Assembly (NCBI RefSeq): GCF_027474525.2
Contig: NZ_CP114882.2
Location: 2,728,001 to 2,792,000 of the forward strand
Length of the DNA stretch: 64,000 nt
Origin: Flavobacterium lacustre
Lineage (GTDB): Bacteria; Bacteroidota; Bacteroidia; Flavobacteriales; Flavobacteriaceae
Reading direction: 5' to 3'
In this document: positions 34,234 to 45,462 of the stretch, in pieces
Numbering within the stretch: position 1 is the stretch's first letter
Layout: the number at the start of each line of letters is the position of its first letter
The notes under the pieces: generated by a model
Told to the model about the DNA's origin: nothing
What the model saw: the letters and a program-made list of their open reading frames with translations, nothing else
Database searches by the model: none
Program-made: the position numbers and the translations under genes

Positions 34234-35013
34234 ATGGTAAATCTAAAAAAGTATAACGGTGTTTTAAAACTTTTTGTTATATTCTTAACACTTTTTTTTG
34301 TTATTTCCTGCAGCAAGCAACCCTATTATGTTTCTAAAATAGAGGGGAAACGAATTCCGATTACCGAAAAGCAAAATCAAGTCCCTGAAATTGAAAACTT
34401 TATTAAACCGTATCGAGAACATATCAACAAAGATTTAGACAGTGTTTTAGCGTATTGCCCGGAAACATTAGATAAAAGTTCTGGAGAATGGCAAACTACA
34501 ATTGGTAATTTGATGGCTGATGTTACTTTACAGAGAGGAAATCTTGTATTTAATGCCAGAGAAAAAAAGAATATCGATATCTGCTTACTCAACAACGGCG
34601 GGATTCGTTCAATTCTTCCAAAGGGGAATGTAACTTCCAGAACCGCTTTTGAAATCATGCCATTTGAAAACAGCCTTGTTGTTATTGCATTGAAAGGAGA
34701 ACAAATTTTAGAATTGGTTGACTATTTTATAGTAACTAAAAAAGCCCATCCATTAGCTGGAATGTCATTTACTATTGACAAAAATAATCAACCAAAAAAC
34801 GTACTTGTGCACGGAAAAACGGTTGAAAAAGAAGCTATTTATTATGTGGCAACAAATGATTATTTATCTAATGGCGGAGATAATATGAACTTCTTCAAAA
34901 AAGGGATTCAGAAATTTGATTTAGATTATAAGCTAAGAAACATTCTGATTGATTATTTCAAAGAAGTGGATACTATTCCTGTTACAAAAGATGTCCGAAT
35001 TACTGTTGAGTAA
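34234..35013 (+). CDS. Lipoprotein with 5'-nucleotidase C-terminal domain
   Basis: 259 residues. Lipoprotein signal with lipobox VISC (Cys26). The mature part is the 5'-nucleotidase C-terminal (substrate-binding) domain alone: NLMADVTLQRGN, ICLLNNGGIRSILPKGNVT and NDYLSNGGDNMNFF are domain hallmarks. The catalytic metallophosphatase domain is missing here but is encoded by the next gene, 130 bp downstream. In UshA and related enzymes both domains are in one chain, so these two proteins probably act together in the periplasm or on the membrane surface. Confidence 0.88.
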   Translation: MVNLKKYNGVLKLFVIFLTLFFVISCSKQPYYVSKIEGKRIPITEKQNQVPEIENFIKPYREHINKDLDSVLAYCPETLDKSSGEWQTTIGNLMADVTLQRGNLVFNAREKKNIDICLLNNGGIRSILPKGNVTSRTAFEIMPFENSLVVIALKGEQILELVDYFIVTKKAHPLAGMSFTIDKNNQPKNVLVHGKTVEKEAIYYVATNDYLSNGGDNMNFFKKGIQKFDLDYKLRNILIDYFKEVDTIPVTKDVRITVE

Positions 35014-35061
35014 AATTTTAATGTCCCGCTAAAAAAAATAGTCCTGAAAAAATAGAATGCC

Positions 35062-35130
35062 TAGCCCCGATTGCAGAGAAAATCCCACGCTTTTTTGCGT
35101 GGATTGAAACGGAAAGCTGGATTAAGCTCC
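35062..35130 (+). repeat. Dispersed intergenic hairpin element, copy 1
   Basis: TAGCCCCGATTGCAGAGAA (35062-35080), then a hairpin AATC-[C]-CACGC / TTTTTT / GCGTG-GATT with a bulged C at 35085, then a right flank with AGCTGGATTAAGCTCC. A second copy at 44452-44530 shares both flanks and the bulged C but has a different stem. It sits between the two 5'-nucleotidase genes and ends 13 bp before the second start codon. Confidence 0.75.
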
Positions 35131-35143
35131 AAAAAATAAAAAA

Positions 35144-36055
35144 ATGAAAAGAAGAGATTTTATAGAAAAAACAGCTGCAGGTACAGCATTGCTTGGTTTA
35201 GGTGTTTCGATGAGCAGTTTTAAATCTGTTGATATAAAACACTTAACGATTTTGCATACTAATGATGTTCACAGTTATATCGATCCTTTTCCGGCGGATC
35301 ATCCCAGAAATCCGAATATGGGTGGCGTGGTTCGCAGAGCGGCTTTGATTGAAACGATTCGAAAAGAAAACCCCAATCTTTTACTGCTTGATGCTGGTGA
35401 TATTTTTCAAGGAACTCCTTATTTTAACTATTATGGTGGTGAATTGGAATTTAAATTGATGAGCATGATGCAATATGATTTGTCAACCATTGGGAATCAT
35501 GATTTTGATAACGCTGTAGAAGGTTTGCGCGCTCAAATGCCTCACGCCACTTTTGAATTTGTTTCTGCGAATTATGATTTTAAAAATACCGCAATGGATG
35601 GTTTTGTTAAACCGTATAAAATCTTCCATAAAAACGGAATAAAAGTAGGTGTTTTTGGTCTTGGAATTGAACTTGAAGGTTTGGTCGATAAGAGAATGTA
35701 CAAAGAAACGGTTTGGAATAATCCTGTTGAGACAGCGCAAGACATGGTTCGTATTTTAAAGAAAGAACAAAAATGTGATTTAGTAATTTGTTTGTCACAT
35801 TTGGGATACAAATACAAAGAGGAGCCAACAAAAATTTGTGATTTGAAATTAGCGGAATTAACTCAGGATATTGATTTGATAATTGGTGGTCATACTCATA
35901 CTTTCCTGGATAAACCAACGATTGTGAAAAACAGTGTTGGGAGAGAGGTTTTAGTGAATCAAGTTGGTTGTTACGGTATCAATCTGGGTAGAATTGATTT
36001 TTACTTAGACAATGACAAAGCTAAATCTCATGAAGCAAAATCTATTATTGTATAA
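35144..36055 (+). CDS. Exported 5'-nucleotidase/metallophosphatase, catalytic domain
   Basis: 303 residues. It begins with a twin-arginine-like signal (KRRDFIEKTAAGTALLGLG). The calcineurin-like dimetal phosphoesterase motifs follow in order: LHTNDVHSY, DAGDIFQGTPYF, TIGNHDFDNA, ICLSHLGY and GGHTHTF. This is the catalytic half of a 5'-nucleotidase with no C-terminal substrate domain, which is provided by the lipoprotein gene just upstream. Likely role: releasing nucleosides and phosphate from extracellular nucleotides. Its 3' end overlaps the convergent gene by 11 bp. Confidence 0.92.
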   Translation: MKRRDFIEKTAAGTALLGLGVSMSSFKSVDIKHLTILHTNDVHSYIDPFPADHPRNPNMGGVVRRAALIETIRKENPNLLLLDAGDIFQGTPYFNYYGGELEFKLMSMMQYDLSTIGNHDFDNAVEGLRAQMPHATFEFVSANYDFKNTAMDGFVKPYKIFHKNGIKVGVFGLGIELEGLVDKRMYKETVWNNPVETAQDMVRILKKEQKCDLVICLSHLGYKYKEEPTKICDLKLAELTQDIDLIIGGHTHTFLDKPTIVKNSVGREVLVNQVGCYGINLGRIDFYLDNDKAKSHEAKSIIV

Positions 36056-36761
36056 TTTTATTTGGGTCTAAAGCAAAATTAGAATTTTCAACATCGATTA
36101 CATATTTATAAAAAATGTAATAGACCGCAATATTTAAAGTCATAGCCAATGGTCTAAAAATAGTTGGCGCTAATGATGAAAGATAATATTTTTCAATAAA
36201 AACTATAAAATATTGAGTAACCGATACTAATCCAAAAATCAATAGTAGCGGACTTTTTTTGACATCATTCATCACATAATTAGATACGGCAATTCCTCCG
36301 ATAATAGAAATTAATATATTTTGAATTATCAAAATAAAATAACTTTTTGAAGTGATTCCCGTAGAAATAGATAATAAATAAAAAAAGAGAAAAATAAACG
36401 GAAGAACTGCTATACATAAAGGAATGTAATCTCTTAATTTAATTAATTTTACAATATAATAAATCATCAAGATTCGATGTACAAAAAAGAAAAGCAATCC
36501 TATAAATAGCATTTTCTCAGTATTAGGAATAAAGAATGCATTCGTAATTAATGAAAATAGTATTGCAACAAAAAAAAGCGGATTTTTTTGGGCTGAAGTG
36601 TTCCAATACAGAATCATCAATAGTATTGAAATTAGTGGTTTAAAAACAAATAGCAGTGGTTTGTTAGCCAATGATTCAACTGTAACCTCAATGGCTGCTA
36701 CAGCAAAAAACAAAATTGTAAGCCATTTTTCAGTGCTGTTTTTATCTTTAGAAACTAACAT
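36045..36761 (-). CDS. Multi-pass membrane protein, degenerate YhhN/TMEM86-like
   Basis: 238 residues with about eight hydrophobic helices. The order and spacing of helices and the start of the core (KPLISILLMILYW, then a segment aligned to the YhhN GD motif) resemble lysoplasmalogenase-like YhhN proteins. A second, canonical member is at 62588-63259. Here both conserved acidic positions are lost: the GD of the third helix aligns with Thr-Asn74, and the later SSD aligns with a VSVT segment. If the kinship is right, it is a non-catalytic relative. The assignment is tentative. It converges on the 5'-nucleotidase gene with an 11-bp overlap and is 15 bp beyond ligA. Confidence 0.55.
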   Translation of the reverse strand: MLVSKDKNSTEKWLTILFFAVAAIEVTVESLANKPLLFVFKPLISILLMILYWNTSAQKNPLFFVAILFSLITNAFFIPNTEKMLFIGLLFFFVHRILMIYYIVKLIKLRDYIPLCIAVLPFIFLFFYLLSISTGITSKSYFILIIQNILISIIGGIAVSNYVMNDVKKSPLLLIFGLVSVTQYFIVFIEKYYLSSLAPTIFRPLAMTLNIAVYYIFYKYVIDVENSNFALDPNKIIQ

Positions 36762-36776
36762 ATACGGTATTTATTT

Positions 36777-38792
<2,016 letters not shown>

Positions 38793-38852
38793 CTATTATA
38801 ATGCTTTAAATAATGCACTAAAATAACCAAATTAAAAGAAATAACGATAAAA

Positions 38853-39326
38853 TTACGATTCAATAATCGAATTTATTTGTTGATATAATTGTCCGTCACT
38901 TAAGAAAGCACCTTGTTGTATCAATCCAAAAATGGACACATTGCGTTCGTCAGTAAATTCTTTTTTACCTACTTTCATTTCAATAGTATCCGTAAACATA
39001 TTATCACTAAGCCATTGTAAGCCTTCACGGGTCAAAAAATCAGTTTCAGGAACTAATGATTTCAAAACAATAGACTTCACATAAGTATCAAAACAATGAA
39101 AAAGAAAAATATGATTTTTAGAAAAATGCTCTAAATACACAGCTTTTGTCAGAACGCCTTCCCAAATTAAATCTGAAAACACATCTAATTCCTGCTCTGC
39201 TATTTCCGGTTTTTCGGTTTTAATCACATCCCATTCGGCTTGATCAATTGCCTGAGTAGCCAGAAAAGTACTGAATTCCTGATTCAATTCTTCAAATTGC
39301 TCTTTTGTTAATCTTGAGTATTTCAT
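38853..39326 (-). CDS. Conserved protein, DUF6495-like
   Basis: 157 residues, acidic and helix-rich, no signal peptide. The start MKYSRLTKEQFEELNQEFS, the motif AEQELDVFSDLIWEGVL and the end LIQQGAFLSDGQLY match a Bacteroidota-specific family that I recall as DUF6495. No catalytic motif is visible. It lies between ligA and the ribosomal protein operon, with about 80 bp on the ligA side and 140 bp on the other. Function unknown. Confidence 0.7.
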   Translation of the reverse strand: MKYSRLTKEQFEELNQEFSTFLATQAIDQAEWDVIKTEKPEIAEQELDVFSDLIWEGVLTKAVYLEHFSKNHIFLFHCFDTYVKSIVLKSLVPETDFLTREGLQWLSDNMFTDTIEMKVGKKEFTDERNVSIFGLIQQGAFLSDGQLYQQINSIIES

Positions 39327-39418
39327 TTCTACTGAATTTATCTCAGCACCTTTTTAAATAAGGAGCTCAATGTGTTATAATTTAGGATTAAATAATCTGA
39401 AATGAGTTCAGATTAAAC

Positions 39419-39447
39419 AAAAAAAATCCCGATTTACATCGGGATTT
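39419..39447 (-). terminator. Terminator of rpsF-rpsR-rplI
   Basis: A 10-bp stem (39424-39433 with 39438-39447), a 4-nt loop and, on the minus strand, a T-run. It is 20 bp after the rplI stop. Confidence 0.85.
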
Positions 39448-39466
39448 AGTAGTATGAATTAAGAAA

Positions 39467-39910
39467 TTATGCTTTTTCAGCAACAATTTCGTAAGCTAAT
39501 TCTACGATTACATCTCTGTGTAAACGAACGCTTGCAGCGTATTTACCAGTACGTTTAACGATACCGCTAGTGATGAATTTTCTGTCAATTACTTGACCTC
39601 CTTTAGCTAAAGCTTCAGCGATATCAATATTCGTGATTGAACCGAATAATTTTTCACCACCTGCTTTTGCAAAGATTTTAATTTCGATAGCTTTCAAAGC
39701 TTCAGCTAATGCTTTTGCATCTGCTACAACTTTAGCTTCTTTGTGCGCTCTTTGTTTTAGGTTTTCAGCTAATACTTTCTTTGCAGAAGGAGTTGCTAAT
39801 TGTGCGTGACCTTGTGGAATCAAAAAGTTACGACCGTAACCATTTTTCACAGTTACTACATCATCTTTAAATCCTAAATTTTGAACGTCTTTCTTTAAAA
39901 TAAGTTCCAT
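39467..39910 (-). CDS. rplI: 50S ribosomal protein L9
   Basis: 147 residues. The N-terminal RNA-binding domain carries the L9 signature ELILKKDVQNLGFKDDVV and GYGRNFLIPQGHA. The long connecting helix and C-terminal domain follow (KLFGSITNIDIAEAL). It binds domain V of 23S rRNA near the L1 stalk. It is the last gene of the rpsF-rpsR-rplI operon, 64 bp after rpsR. Confidence 0.97.
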   Translation of the reverse strand: MELILKKDVQNLGFKDDVVTVKNGYGRNFLIPQGHAQLATPSAKKVLAENLKQRAHKEAKVVADAKALAEALKAIEIKIFAKAGGEKLFGSITNIDIAEALAKGGQVIDRKFITSGIVKRTGKYAASVRLHRDVIVELAYEIVAEKA

Positions 39911-39974
39911 GTTGTTGTCCTTTATTATAGAAGTTAGGTTTCATGTTTCAGAAAACCAACAACTGAGTTAAATA

Positions 39975-40271
39975 TTATTTTAGTAAATCAGCCACATATG
40001 GCATTAAAGCTAAGTGACGAGCTCTTTTTACAGCTACAGACACTTTTCTTTGGTATTTTAATGAAGTTCCAGTTAAACGACGTGGAAGAATTTTCCCTTG
40101 TTCGTTTACGAATTTCAATAAGAAATCAGCATCTTTATAATCAATATATTTGATACCTGATTTTTTGAAACGACAATACTTTTTAGTTTTGTTAGTTTCT
40201 ATGTTCAAAGGCGTAAGATATCTGATATCTCCGTCTTTTTTTCCTGAAGCAGATTGTTGTAATGTTGCCAT
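39975..40271 (-). CDS. rpsR: 30S ribosomal protein S18
   Basis: 98 residues. The S18 core is present ([21 protein letters not shown], and [31 protein letters not shown] in two parts). The N-terminal 22-residue extension is usual in this phylum. It partners S6 on the platform of the small subunit, and the S6 gene ends 5 bp upstream. Confidence 0.97.
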   Translation of the reverse strand: MATLQQSASGKKDGDIRYLTPLNIETNKTKKYCRFKKSGIKYIDYKDADFLLKFVNEQGKILPRRLTGTSLKYQRKVSVAVKRARHLALMPYVADLLK

Positions 40272-40276
40272 GATAA

Positions 40277-40618
40277 TTAAGCTTTTTGAGATTTAAGTTT
40301 TGCTCTTCTTCTTTCAGCCCAAGAGATAGCATGTTTGTCAAGACTTACAGTTAAGAAACGCATAACTCTTTCGTCACGTCTGAATTCAGTTTCAAAAGCA
40401 ATAAGAACTTCTCCTGATACTTTAAATTCGAACAAATGGTAAAAACCACTTTTCTTGTTTTGGATTTCGTAAGCCATCTTTTTAAGACCCCAGTCTTCTT
40501 TAGATACCATTTCAGCTCCTCTACTAGTAAGAAAATCTTCAAATTTGCTTACTGTTTCCTTTACCTGAACTTCAGATAAAACGGGATTTAAAATGAAAAC
40601 AGTTTCATAATGATTCAT
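40277..40618 (-). CDS. rpsF: 30S ribosomal protein S6
   Basis: 113 residues, S6 family: [18 protein letters not shown] at the N-terminus, [24 protein letters not shown] in the middle (shown only in outline) and [16 protein letters not shown] at the end. It opens the rpsF-rpsR-rplI operon. The promoter upstream has both consensus elements. No autoregulatory S6:S18 motif was checked in the short leader. Confidence 0.97.
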   Translation of the reverse strand: MNHYETVFILNPVLSEVQVKETVSKFEDFLTSRGAEMVSKEDWGLKKMAYEIQNKKSGFYHLFEFKVSGEVLIAFETEFRRDERVMRFLTVSLDKHAISWAERRRAKLKSQKA

Positions 40619-40648
40619 AAATAATGTATTTATTTGTTAATTTGGGTG

Positions 40649-40679
40649 CAAAAGTAATGATAATTTTTTAATGCACAAA
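40649..40679 (-). promoter_or_regulatory. Promoter of the rpsF-rpsR-rplI operon
   Basis: On the minus strand TTTG (40679-40676) and TACTTTTG (40656-40649) with a 19-bp spacer, a complete match. It sits in the 166-bp region divergent to the LytTR gene. Confidence 0.8.
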
Positions 40680-40784
40680 GAAATTTTGGCTTTATTCGTT
40701 GTACTACGAAAAAAACCGATAAAAATTAGTTTTTCTAATTATTTCGTGGTATATTTACTTTATATTATTAATAAATATACTATT

Positions 40785-41480
40785 ATGAAACTAAATTGTG
40801 TTGTTGTAGATGATAGCTCCATACAAAGGATGATCATTGCAAAGTTAGTGAATAATCACCCAAATTTACATTTAATTGGTGATTTTTCTAATGCAATTGA
40901 AGCAAGAAGTTGTATGTCTATTCACACCGTGGATTTAATATTTTTAGATGTTGAAATGCCGGTAATAAGCGGATTTGACTTTTTGGATGGTTTGAAAATA
41001 AAACCTCAAATTGTTTTTATCACTTCTAAGGCCGAATATGCAATGAAAGCCTTTGATTATGATGCCACAGACTATCTCCAAAAACCAATTGCCATAGATC
41101 GATTTAATGCTTCTGTAAAAAGAGTAATGGATTTGTATATGCTTAAAAAAGAGAATAAAGAAGACGAAGGCGAACATATTTTTATCAAAAGTAATTTGAA
41201 AAAATTAAAAATTTTCACTTCCAAAATAAAATGGATTGAAGCTTTTGGTGATTATGTAAGAGTCGTAACCGAAGAAGACAGCAATCTGGTTCTTTCTACT
41301 ATGAAATCTTTCGAAAATGATTTGTCCAAAGAGAAGTTTATACGCGTACACAAATCATATATTATCAATATTGATAAAGTAGAACGTTTCAACAGTAAAT
41401 TTGCCGAAATCGGTCTGACAAAAATTCCATTAAGCAGAAACAAAAAAGAAGATTTAGTAAAAGCACTAACTTTTGCATAA
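40785..41480 (+). CDS. LytTR-type response regulator
   Basis: 231 residues from ATG 40785. A frame-compatible ATG at 40671 would add 38 residues that are not family-like and lie on the rpsF promoter. Receiver domain (about 1-120): acidic Asp9-Asp10, phosphoacceptor Asp55 in LIFLDVEMP, Lys in YLQKPI. The LytTR DNA-binding domain covers about 130-230 (IKWIEAFGDYVRVVTE, KFIRVHKSYIIN). No histidine kinase gene is adjacent, so it is an orphan regulator; its partner, often a LytS-type kinase, is elsewhere. It converges on priA with 14 bp between stops. Confidence 0.92.
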   Translation: MKLNCVVVDDSSIQRMIIAKLVNNHPNLHLIGDFSNAIEARSCMSIHTVDLIFLDVEMPVISGFDFLDGLKIKPQIVFITSKAEYAMKAFDYDATDYLQKPIAIDRFNASVKRVMDLYMLKKENKEDEGEHIFIKSNLKKLKIFTSKIKWIEAFGDYVRVVTEEDSNLVLSTMKSFENDLSKEKFIRVHKSYIINIDKVERFNSKFAEIGLTKIPLSRNKKEDLVKALTFA

Positions 41481-41494
41481 GCAATATTAGTACT

Positions 41495-43960
41495 TTAATA
41501 AAAATCGACGTTTAACGTAACTTTAATTGCTCTGTAAAGCGCAACAGCCTCAAAACTATTCAATATTTTTTGAATAGTTTTTTTTGTGCTTCCTATCGGC
41601 GTATTTTGCGGTATCTTAATCAATATTGTTCGAATATATTCATTTCTGATTCGGCTGATGGCGGGTTCTTCCGGCCCCAAAACCGGCATATTCAGATTTT
41701 GACTCATTACTTGATACAACCACATCGCTCCTTCTTTTAATTTATCAAAATCACGGTGTTTGAGCGTCACTTTTATAATTCTGAAATAAGGCGGATATTT
41801 ATAAATTTGTCGGTCGTACAATTGCTCCTTGTACATACCAAAATAATCATTATTTGTAACCTGCTGAATTGTATTATGATTGGGATTATAAGTCTGAATA
41901 ATCACTTTTCCTTGCTTCTCTGAACGACCTGCACGACCTGCAACCTGCGTCATCATTTGAAAACTTCGTTCGAAAGCTCTAAAATCAGGATGATACAACA
42001 TCGTATCGGCATTCATTATTCCTACTAAACTCACGTTGTCAAAATCTAATCCTTTTGCAAGCATTTGAGTGCCCACCAAAATATCTACTTCCCTATTTTT
42101 GAAACTGTCGATAATTTTCTCGAAACCAAATTTCCCTCGCGTTGTGTCCTGATCCATTCGACCAGTTTTTGCCAATGGAAAAATAGAAATCAATTCTTGC
42201 TCGATTTGTTCGGTTCCAAAACCCTTAGTCGTCAAATCAATACTGGAACACGAATGACAGTTTGTAGGTTTTGCCATCGAGTAGCCACAATAATGACAAC
42301 GCAATTGATTCTTATGCTTGTGATAGGTCAAACTAACATCACATTGCTGGCATTGTGGCACGTGTCCGCAAGTCATGCATTCTATAATAGGAGAATATCC
42401 TCTCCTGTTTTGAAATAAAATTACTTGTTCTCCCAATGACAAAGCCAAAGTAATATCGTCTATCAAAGTATCACTAAAATGTCCCGTCATTCGTTTACGG
42501 AAGTATTTATCTTTCAAATCAACCAATTCAATTAGGGGCATTTGTACGTTCCCAAAGCGTTCTGAAATTTCGACTAAACCATATTTTTCTGATTGTGCAT
42601 TAAAATAGGTTTCTAAACTAGGTGTTGCCGAACCCAAAAGTACTTTTGCCTGATGCGAATGTGCCAAAACAATCGCTGCATCACGCGCATGATAACGTGG
42701 CGCAGGATCTACCTGCTTAAAGGTCTGCTCGTGCTCTTCATCGACGATGATAAAACCAAGCTGATAAAAAGGCAAAAATAAGGCCGACCTCGCTCCTATT
42801 ACGATTTGAGCTTTTGGCGAATTCTCTAGAACCTGTTTCCAGACTTCAACTCGCTCGTTGTTGTTGTATTTAGAATGAAATACGGCTACTTTATCTCCAA
42901 AATAAGCTCGCAAACGACCTACTAATTGTGTCGTCAAAGCGATTTCGGGTAACAAATACAAAACTTGTTTGCCTGTAACCAAGTATTCTTCAATAAGCTT
43001 GATATATATTTCTGTTTTTCCACTGGAAGTTACGCCGTGTAACAAACAAACTTCTTTTTGAGTGAAACTGTCTTTTATTCCGTTAAAAGCCGTTTGCTGT
43101 GCCTGACTCAATAACAAGGCTTTTTCTTGTGCCTTTCCGGCAAAATTTACTCGGTCTTCCTGAATAAAATATTCCTCGAATATTTCTTTTTCAATTAATG
43201 CTTTAACTACCGCCGAGGAAGAATTAGCAACTTCTATTAATTTTTTTACAGTAATGGGTTTAGCTTCGCCTCGGGTCTTTTCGGAAGCGCTGAGTTGAAA
43301 ATAACTCATCACAATTTCCCTTTGCTTATTAGCATTTTTCAAGGTTTCAATCAATTCGCTTAAACCGGTATTCGATTCGTATTTAGAGTGCAAACGCACA
43401 TAACGAACCAGTTTGGGTTTATAACTTTCTTGAATTTCTTCTTCGAGTACCAATATATTTTTGTCTATCAATTTTTGAAGAACAGGAACTATATTTTTCT
43501 TGTTTAAAATGGAAATGATATCATGTACTTTCAACGAACTCTGCTGTTGCAACGCCTGATATACCAAAAATTCATCATCCGAAAGCTGACTTTCATCTAC
43601 AAACACATCCTGTTTATGAGTAATAACCGTTTCACTTTCTAATAGCAAAGCACTGGGCATGGCACCACGATATACATCACCGATAGCACACATATAATAG
43701 GTCGAAATCCATTGCCAATGTGCAATTTGTATTTCGGTTACAATGGGTTTTTCATCCAGAATTTGATGAATTTCTTTGGCTTCGTATAAAGTGGGTTGGT
43801 TTTGATGTGTTGCTATAACCAGAGCCGTGTACATTTTGCTTTTACCAAATGGCACTGCCACGCGCATTCCTTTTTTGATATAATGGAATTCGGTTTCCGA
43901 AATACGGTACGTAAAGGTTTTGGCTAGAGAAAGTGGTAAAATTACTTCGACAAAATACAT
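41495..43960 (-). CDS. priA: Primosomal protein N' (replication restart helicase)
   Basis: 821 residues. N-terminal DNA-binding domain (about 1-190), superfamily 2 helicase core with Walker A LLHGVTSSGKTEIYIKLIEE, the DEEH box (IIVDEEHEQTFKQ), and the PriA zinc-binding region with paired cysteines (CMTCGHVPQCQQC, RCHYCG, NCHSCS). It reloads the replisome at stalled forks. It is a single gene flanked by the LytTR gene and a DUF2147 gene. Confidence 0.96.
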   Translation of the reverse strand: MYFVEVILPLSLAKTFTYRISETEFHYIKKGMRVAVPFGKSKMYTALVIATHQNQPTLYEAKEIHQILDEKPIVTEIQIAHWQWISTYYMCAIGDVYRGAMPSALLLESETVITHKQDVFVDESQLSDDEFLVYQALQQQSSLKVHDIISILNKKNIVPVLQKLIDKNILVLEEEIQESYKPKLVRYVRLHSKYESNTGLSELIETLKNANKQREIVMSYFQLSASEKTRGEAKPITVKKLIEVANSSSAVVKALIEKEIFEEYFIQEDRVNFAGKAQEKALLLSQAQQTAFNGIKDSFTQKEVCLLHGVTSSGKTEIYIKLIEEYLVTGKQVLYLLPEIALTTQLVGRLRAYFGDKVAVFHSKYNNNERVEVWKQVLENSPKAQIVIGARSALFLPFYQLGFIIVDEEHEQTFKQVDPAPRYHARDAAIVLAHSHQAKVLLGSATPSLETYFNAQSEKYGLVEISERFGNVQMPLIELVDLKDKYFRKRMTGHFSDTLIDDITLALSLGEQVILFQNRRGYSPIIECMTCGHVPQCQQCDVSLTYHKHKNQLRCHYCGYSMAKPTNCHSCSSIDLTTKGFGTEQIEQELISIFPLAKTGRMDQDTTRGKFGFEKIIDSFKNREVDILVGTQMLAKGLDFDNVSLVGIMNADTMLYHPDFRAFERSFQMMTQVAGRAGRSEKQGKVIIQTYNPNHNTIQQVTNNDYFGMYKEQLYDRQIYKYPPYFRIIKVTLKHRDFDKLKEGAMWLYQVMSQNLNMPVLGPEEPAISRIRNEYIRTILIKIPQNTPIGSTKKTIQKILNSFEAVALYRAIKVTLNVDFY

Positions 43961-44001
43961 GGAAAGAGATTCAGGTTACAGGACAAATTTACGATTCTAT
44001 T

Positions 44002-44436
44002 TTAATTTTTTACCCGATACCAATATTGGGTTCTTCCAAACAATGAAACCCCAATATAACCGCGCACTTTGAGTTTATCTTTGGATTCTAAAGTGATGTA
44101 GCATTTATAAAGCTTTCCGTTTTTGGGGTCCAGGATTTTACCTGAGCTATATTCGGATCCTTCTTTGGTTAATCCTTTGATGATAATCATACCAAGAATG
44201 GGTTTGTTTCTATCTTCACCTGAACAATTTAAACAAACTTTGTCGCGGTGTTCGGCTTCTAAAATCGCCGCTACTTTGCCATAGATTTTTCCTGATTTCT
44301 CGTAAATTTCTACAATTGATTTGGCTTTTCCGGTTTCATCATCGATGGTTTTCCATTTTCCGATGACGGTAGGTTGTTGCGCATGAAAAAGTATTGTAAA
44401 AAATAAAGTCGAAAGGTAAACAATCCATTTGTTCAT
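44002..44436 (-). CDS. DUF2147 family secreted protein
   Basis: 144 residues from ATG 44436, at which a Sec signal peptide begins (about 1-20, ending FHAQ). The extended frame to 44496 reads into the intergenic repeat element and is rejected. The mature part is DUF2147: IGKWKTIDDETGKAKSIVEIYE, then ILDPKNGKLYKCYITLE and LKVRGYIGVSLFGRTQYW. This small lipocalin-like beta-barrel family has no clear function. A Cys pair (CLNC) is unusual. It lies 42 bp from priA. Confidence 0.85.
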   Translation of the reverse strand: MNKWIVYLSTLFFTILFHAQQPTVIGKWKTIDDETGKAKSIVEIYEKSGKIYGKVAAILEAEHRDKVCLNCSGEDRNKPILGMIIIKGLTKEGSEYSSGKILDPKNGKLYKCYITLESKDKLKVRGYIGVSLFGRTQYWYRVKN

Positions 44437-44451
44437 AATTGAGTGGTGTTT

Positions 44452-44530
44452 TAGCCCAGATAGTAGTGAAAATCCTTGTGTGCCGGCGTTCGGCACATAA
44501 GATTGTAACGTATAGCTGGATTAGCTTCTG
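44452..44530. repeat. Dispersed intergenic hairpin element, copy 2
   Basis: TAGCCCAGATAGTAGTGAA (44452-44470), then AATC-[C]-TTGTGTGCCG / GCGTT / CGGCACATAA-GATT with the bulged C at 44475, then a right flank with AGCTGGATTAGCTTCT. It shares flanks of equal length with copy 1 at 35062-35130, but the inner stem is 10 bp instead of 5 and unrelated in sequence. It fills the gap between the YihY-like gene and the DUF2147 gene. Confidence 0.75.
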
Positions 44531-44535
44531 AAAAA

Positions 44536-45459
44536 TTAAACGGTATTTTTCTTTTTTAATTTGTTGATGGTAGCATTCAATTCGAAGCCCAAAAGCAGAA
44601 TCATGCAGTTAATCCAAATGTAAAACATCAGGATAAGCAGGGTTCCGATGGAGCCGTAAAGTTCGTTGTATTTAGAGAATTTCACTACCCAAATTCCGAA
44701 GAAATAGGAAGAAATAATAATCAGAATGGTTGTAAAAACAGAACCAATACTGATGAATTTTGGTCGATGAACTTGCTTCGTTCCAAAGCGCAACAAAACC
44801 GAAGAAGTCACCAAAATCATCAAAATAACAAATGCATATCGCCCGAGAATAATCAACGGAATACGGTCGCTTAATACATCCTGAATGATGGTTCTCTGGA
44901 TGAAAACCTCAAAGACTACAATGATTGCCACGGTAACCAAGAGTATAAAAGACAGGACTAATGACATGCCTAAAGCAACTAAATATTGATGAAAAAAACC
45001 ACGTTTGATTAATACATGTTTTGAGGATTCGAAACCGCCGAGTATGCCCGATAATCCGTTGGCCATTAAAAAAATGGACAAGATAAATCCGGACGATAAT
45101 AAGCCGGAATGACTGTTGTTCAGGATATCGCTGATGATTTTATAAATCGCATCATAGGTATTGGGCGGAACTCCTTCCTTGACAAATTCGAGAAAATCAT
45201 CCTGAAAACCTACTATTGGTATGTATGGAATAAGATTTAAAATAAAAAGCGCAAAGGGAAACAACGCCATAAAAAAACTGAAGGCAACGGCGCTGGCATG
45301 GTACGAAAAAGCCCCTTCGATAATGCCCAAAATATACAATTCAAGCAAATCATAAAGGGATAATCCTTGCAGCCATGGCAGTTTTATCTTCTTGAGTACG
45401 TTTGCGATGTTGCGTACTATGGGGATTTTTTGGAGCTTTACTTCTATTTCCGCTGACAT
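44536..45459 (-). CDS. YihY/BrkB family membrane protein
   Basis: 307 residues with six hydrophobic helices. Family signature residues are visible in SYHASAVAFSFFMALFPFAL (about 54-73), and GSIGTLLILMFYIWINCMILLLGFELNA in two parts at the C-terminus. The function is not known. The older ribonuclease BN name is a historical misassignment. It begins 3 bp after nadC, so the two are probably cotranscribed. Confidence 0.9.
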   Translation of the reverse strand: MSAEIEVKLQKIPIVRNIANVLKKIKLPWLQGLSLYDLLELYILGIIEGAFSYHASAVAFSFFMALFPFALFILNLIPYIPIVGFQDDFLEFVKEGVPPNTYDAIYKIISDILNNSHSGLLSSGFILSIFLMANGLSGILGGFESSKHVLIKRGFFHQYLVALGMSLVLSFILLVTVAIIVVFEVFIQRTIIQDVLSDRIPLIILGRYAFVILMILVTSSVLLRFGTKQVHRPKFISIGSVFTTILIIISSYFFGIWVVKFSKYNELYGSIGTLLILMFYIWINCMILLLGFELNATINKLKKKNTV

Positions 45460-45462
45460 GAT

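Noticed and set aside
44437..44496. 20-residue N-terminal extension of the DUF2147 protein
   Set aside because: It is translated from the hairpin element copy 2; the signal peptide begins at ATG 44436.
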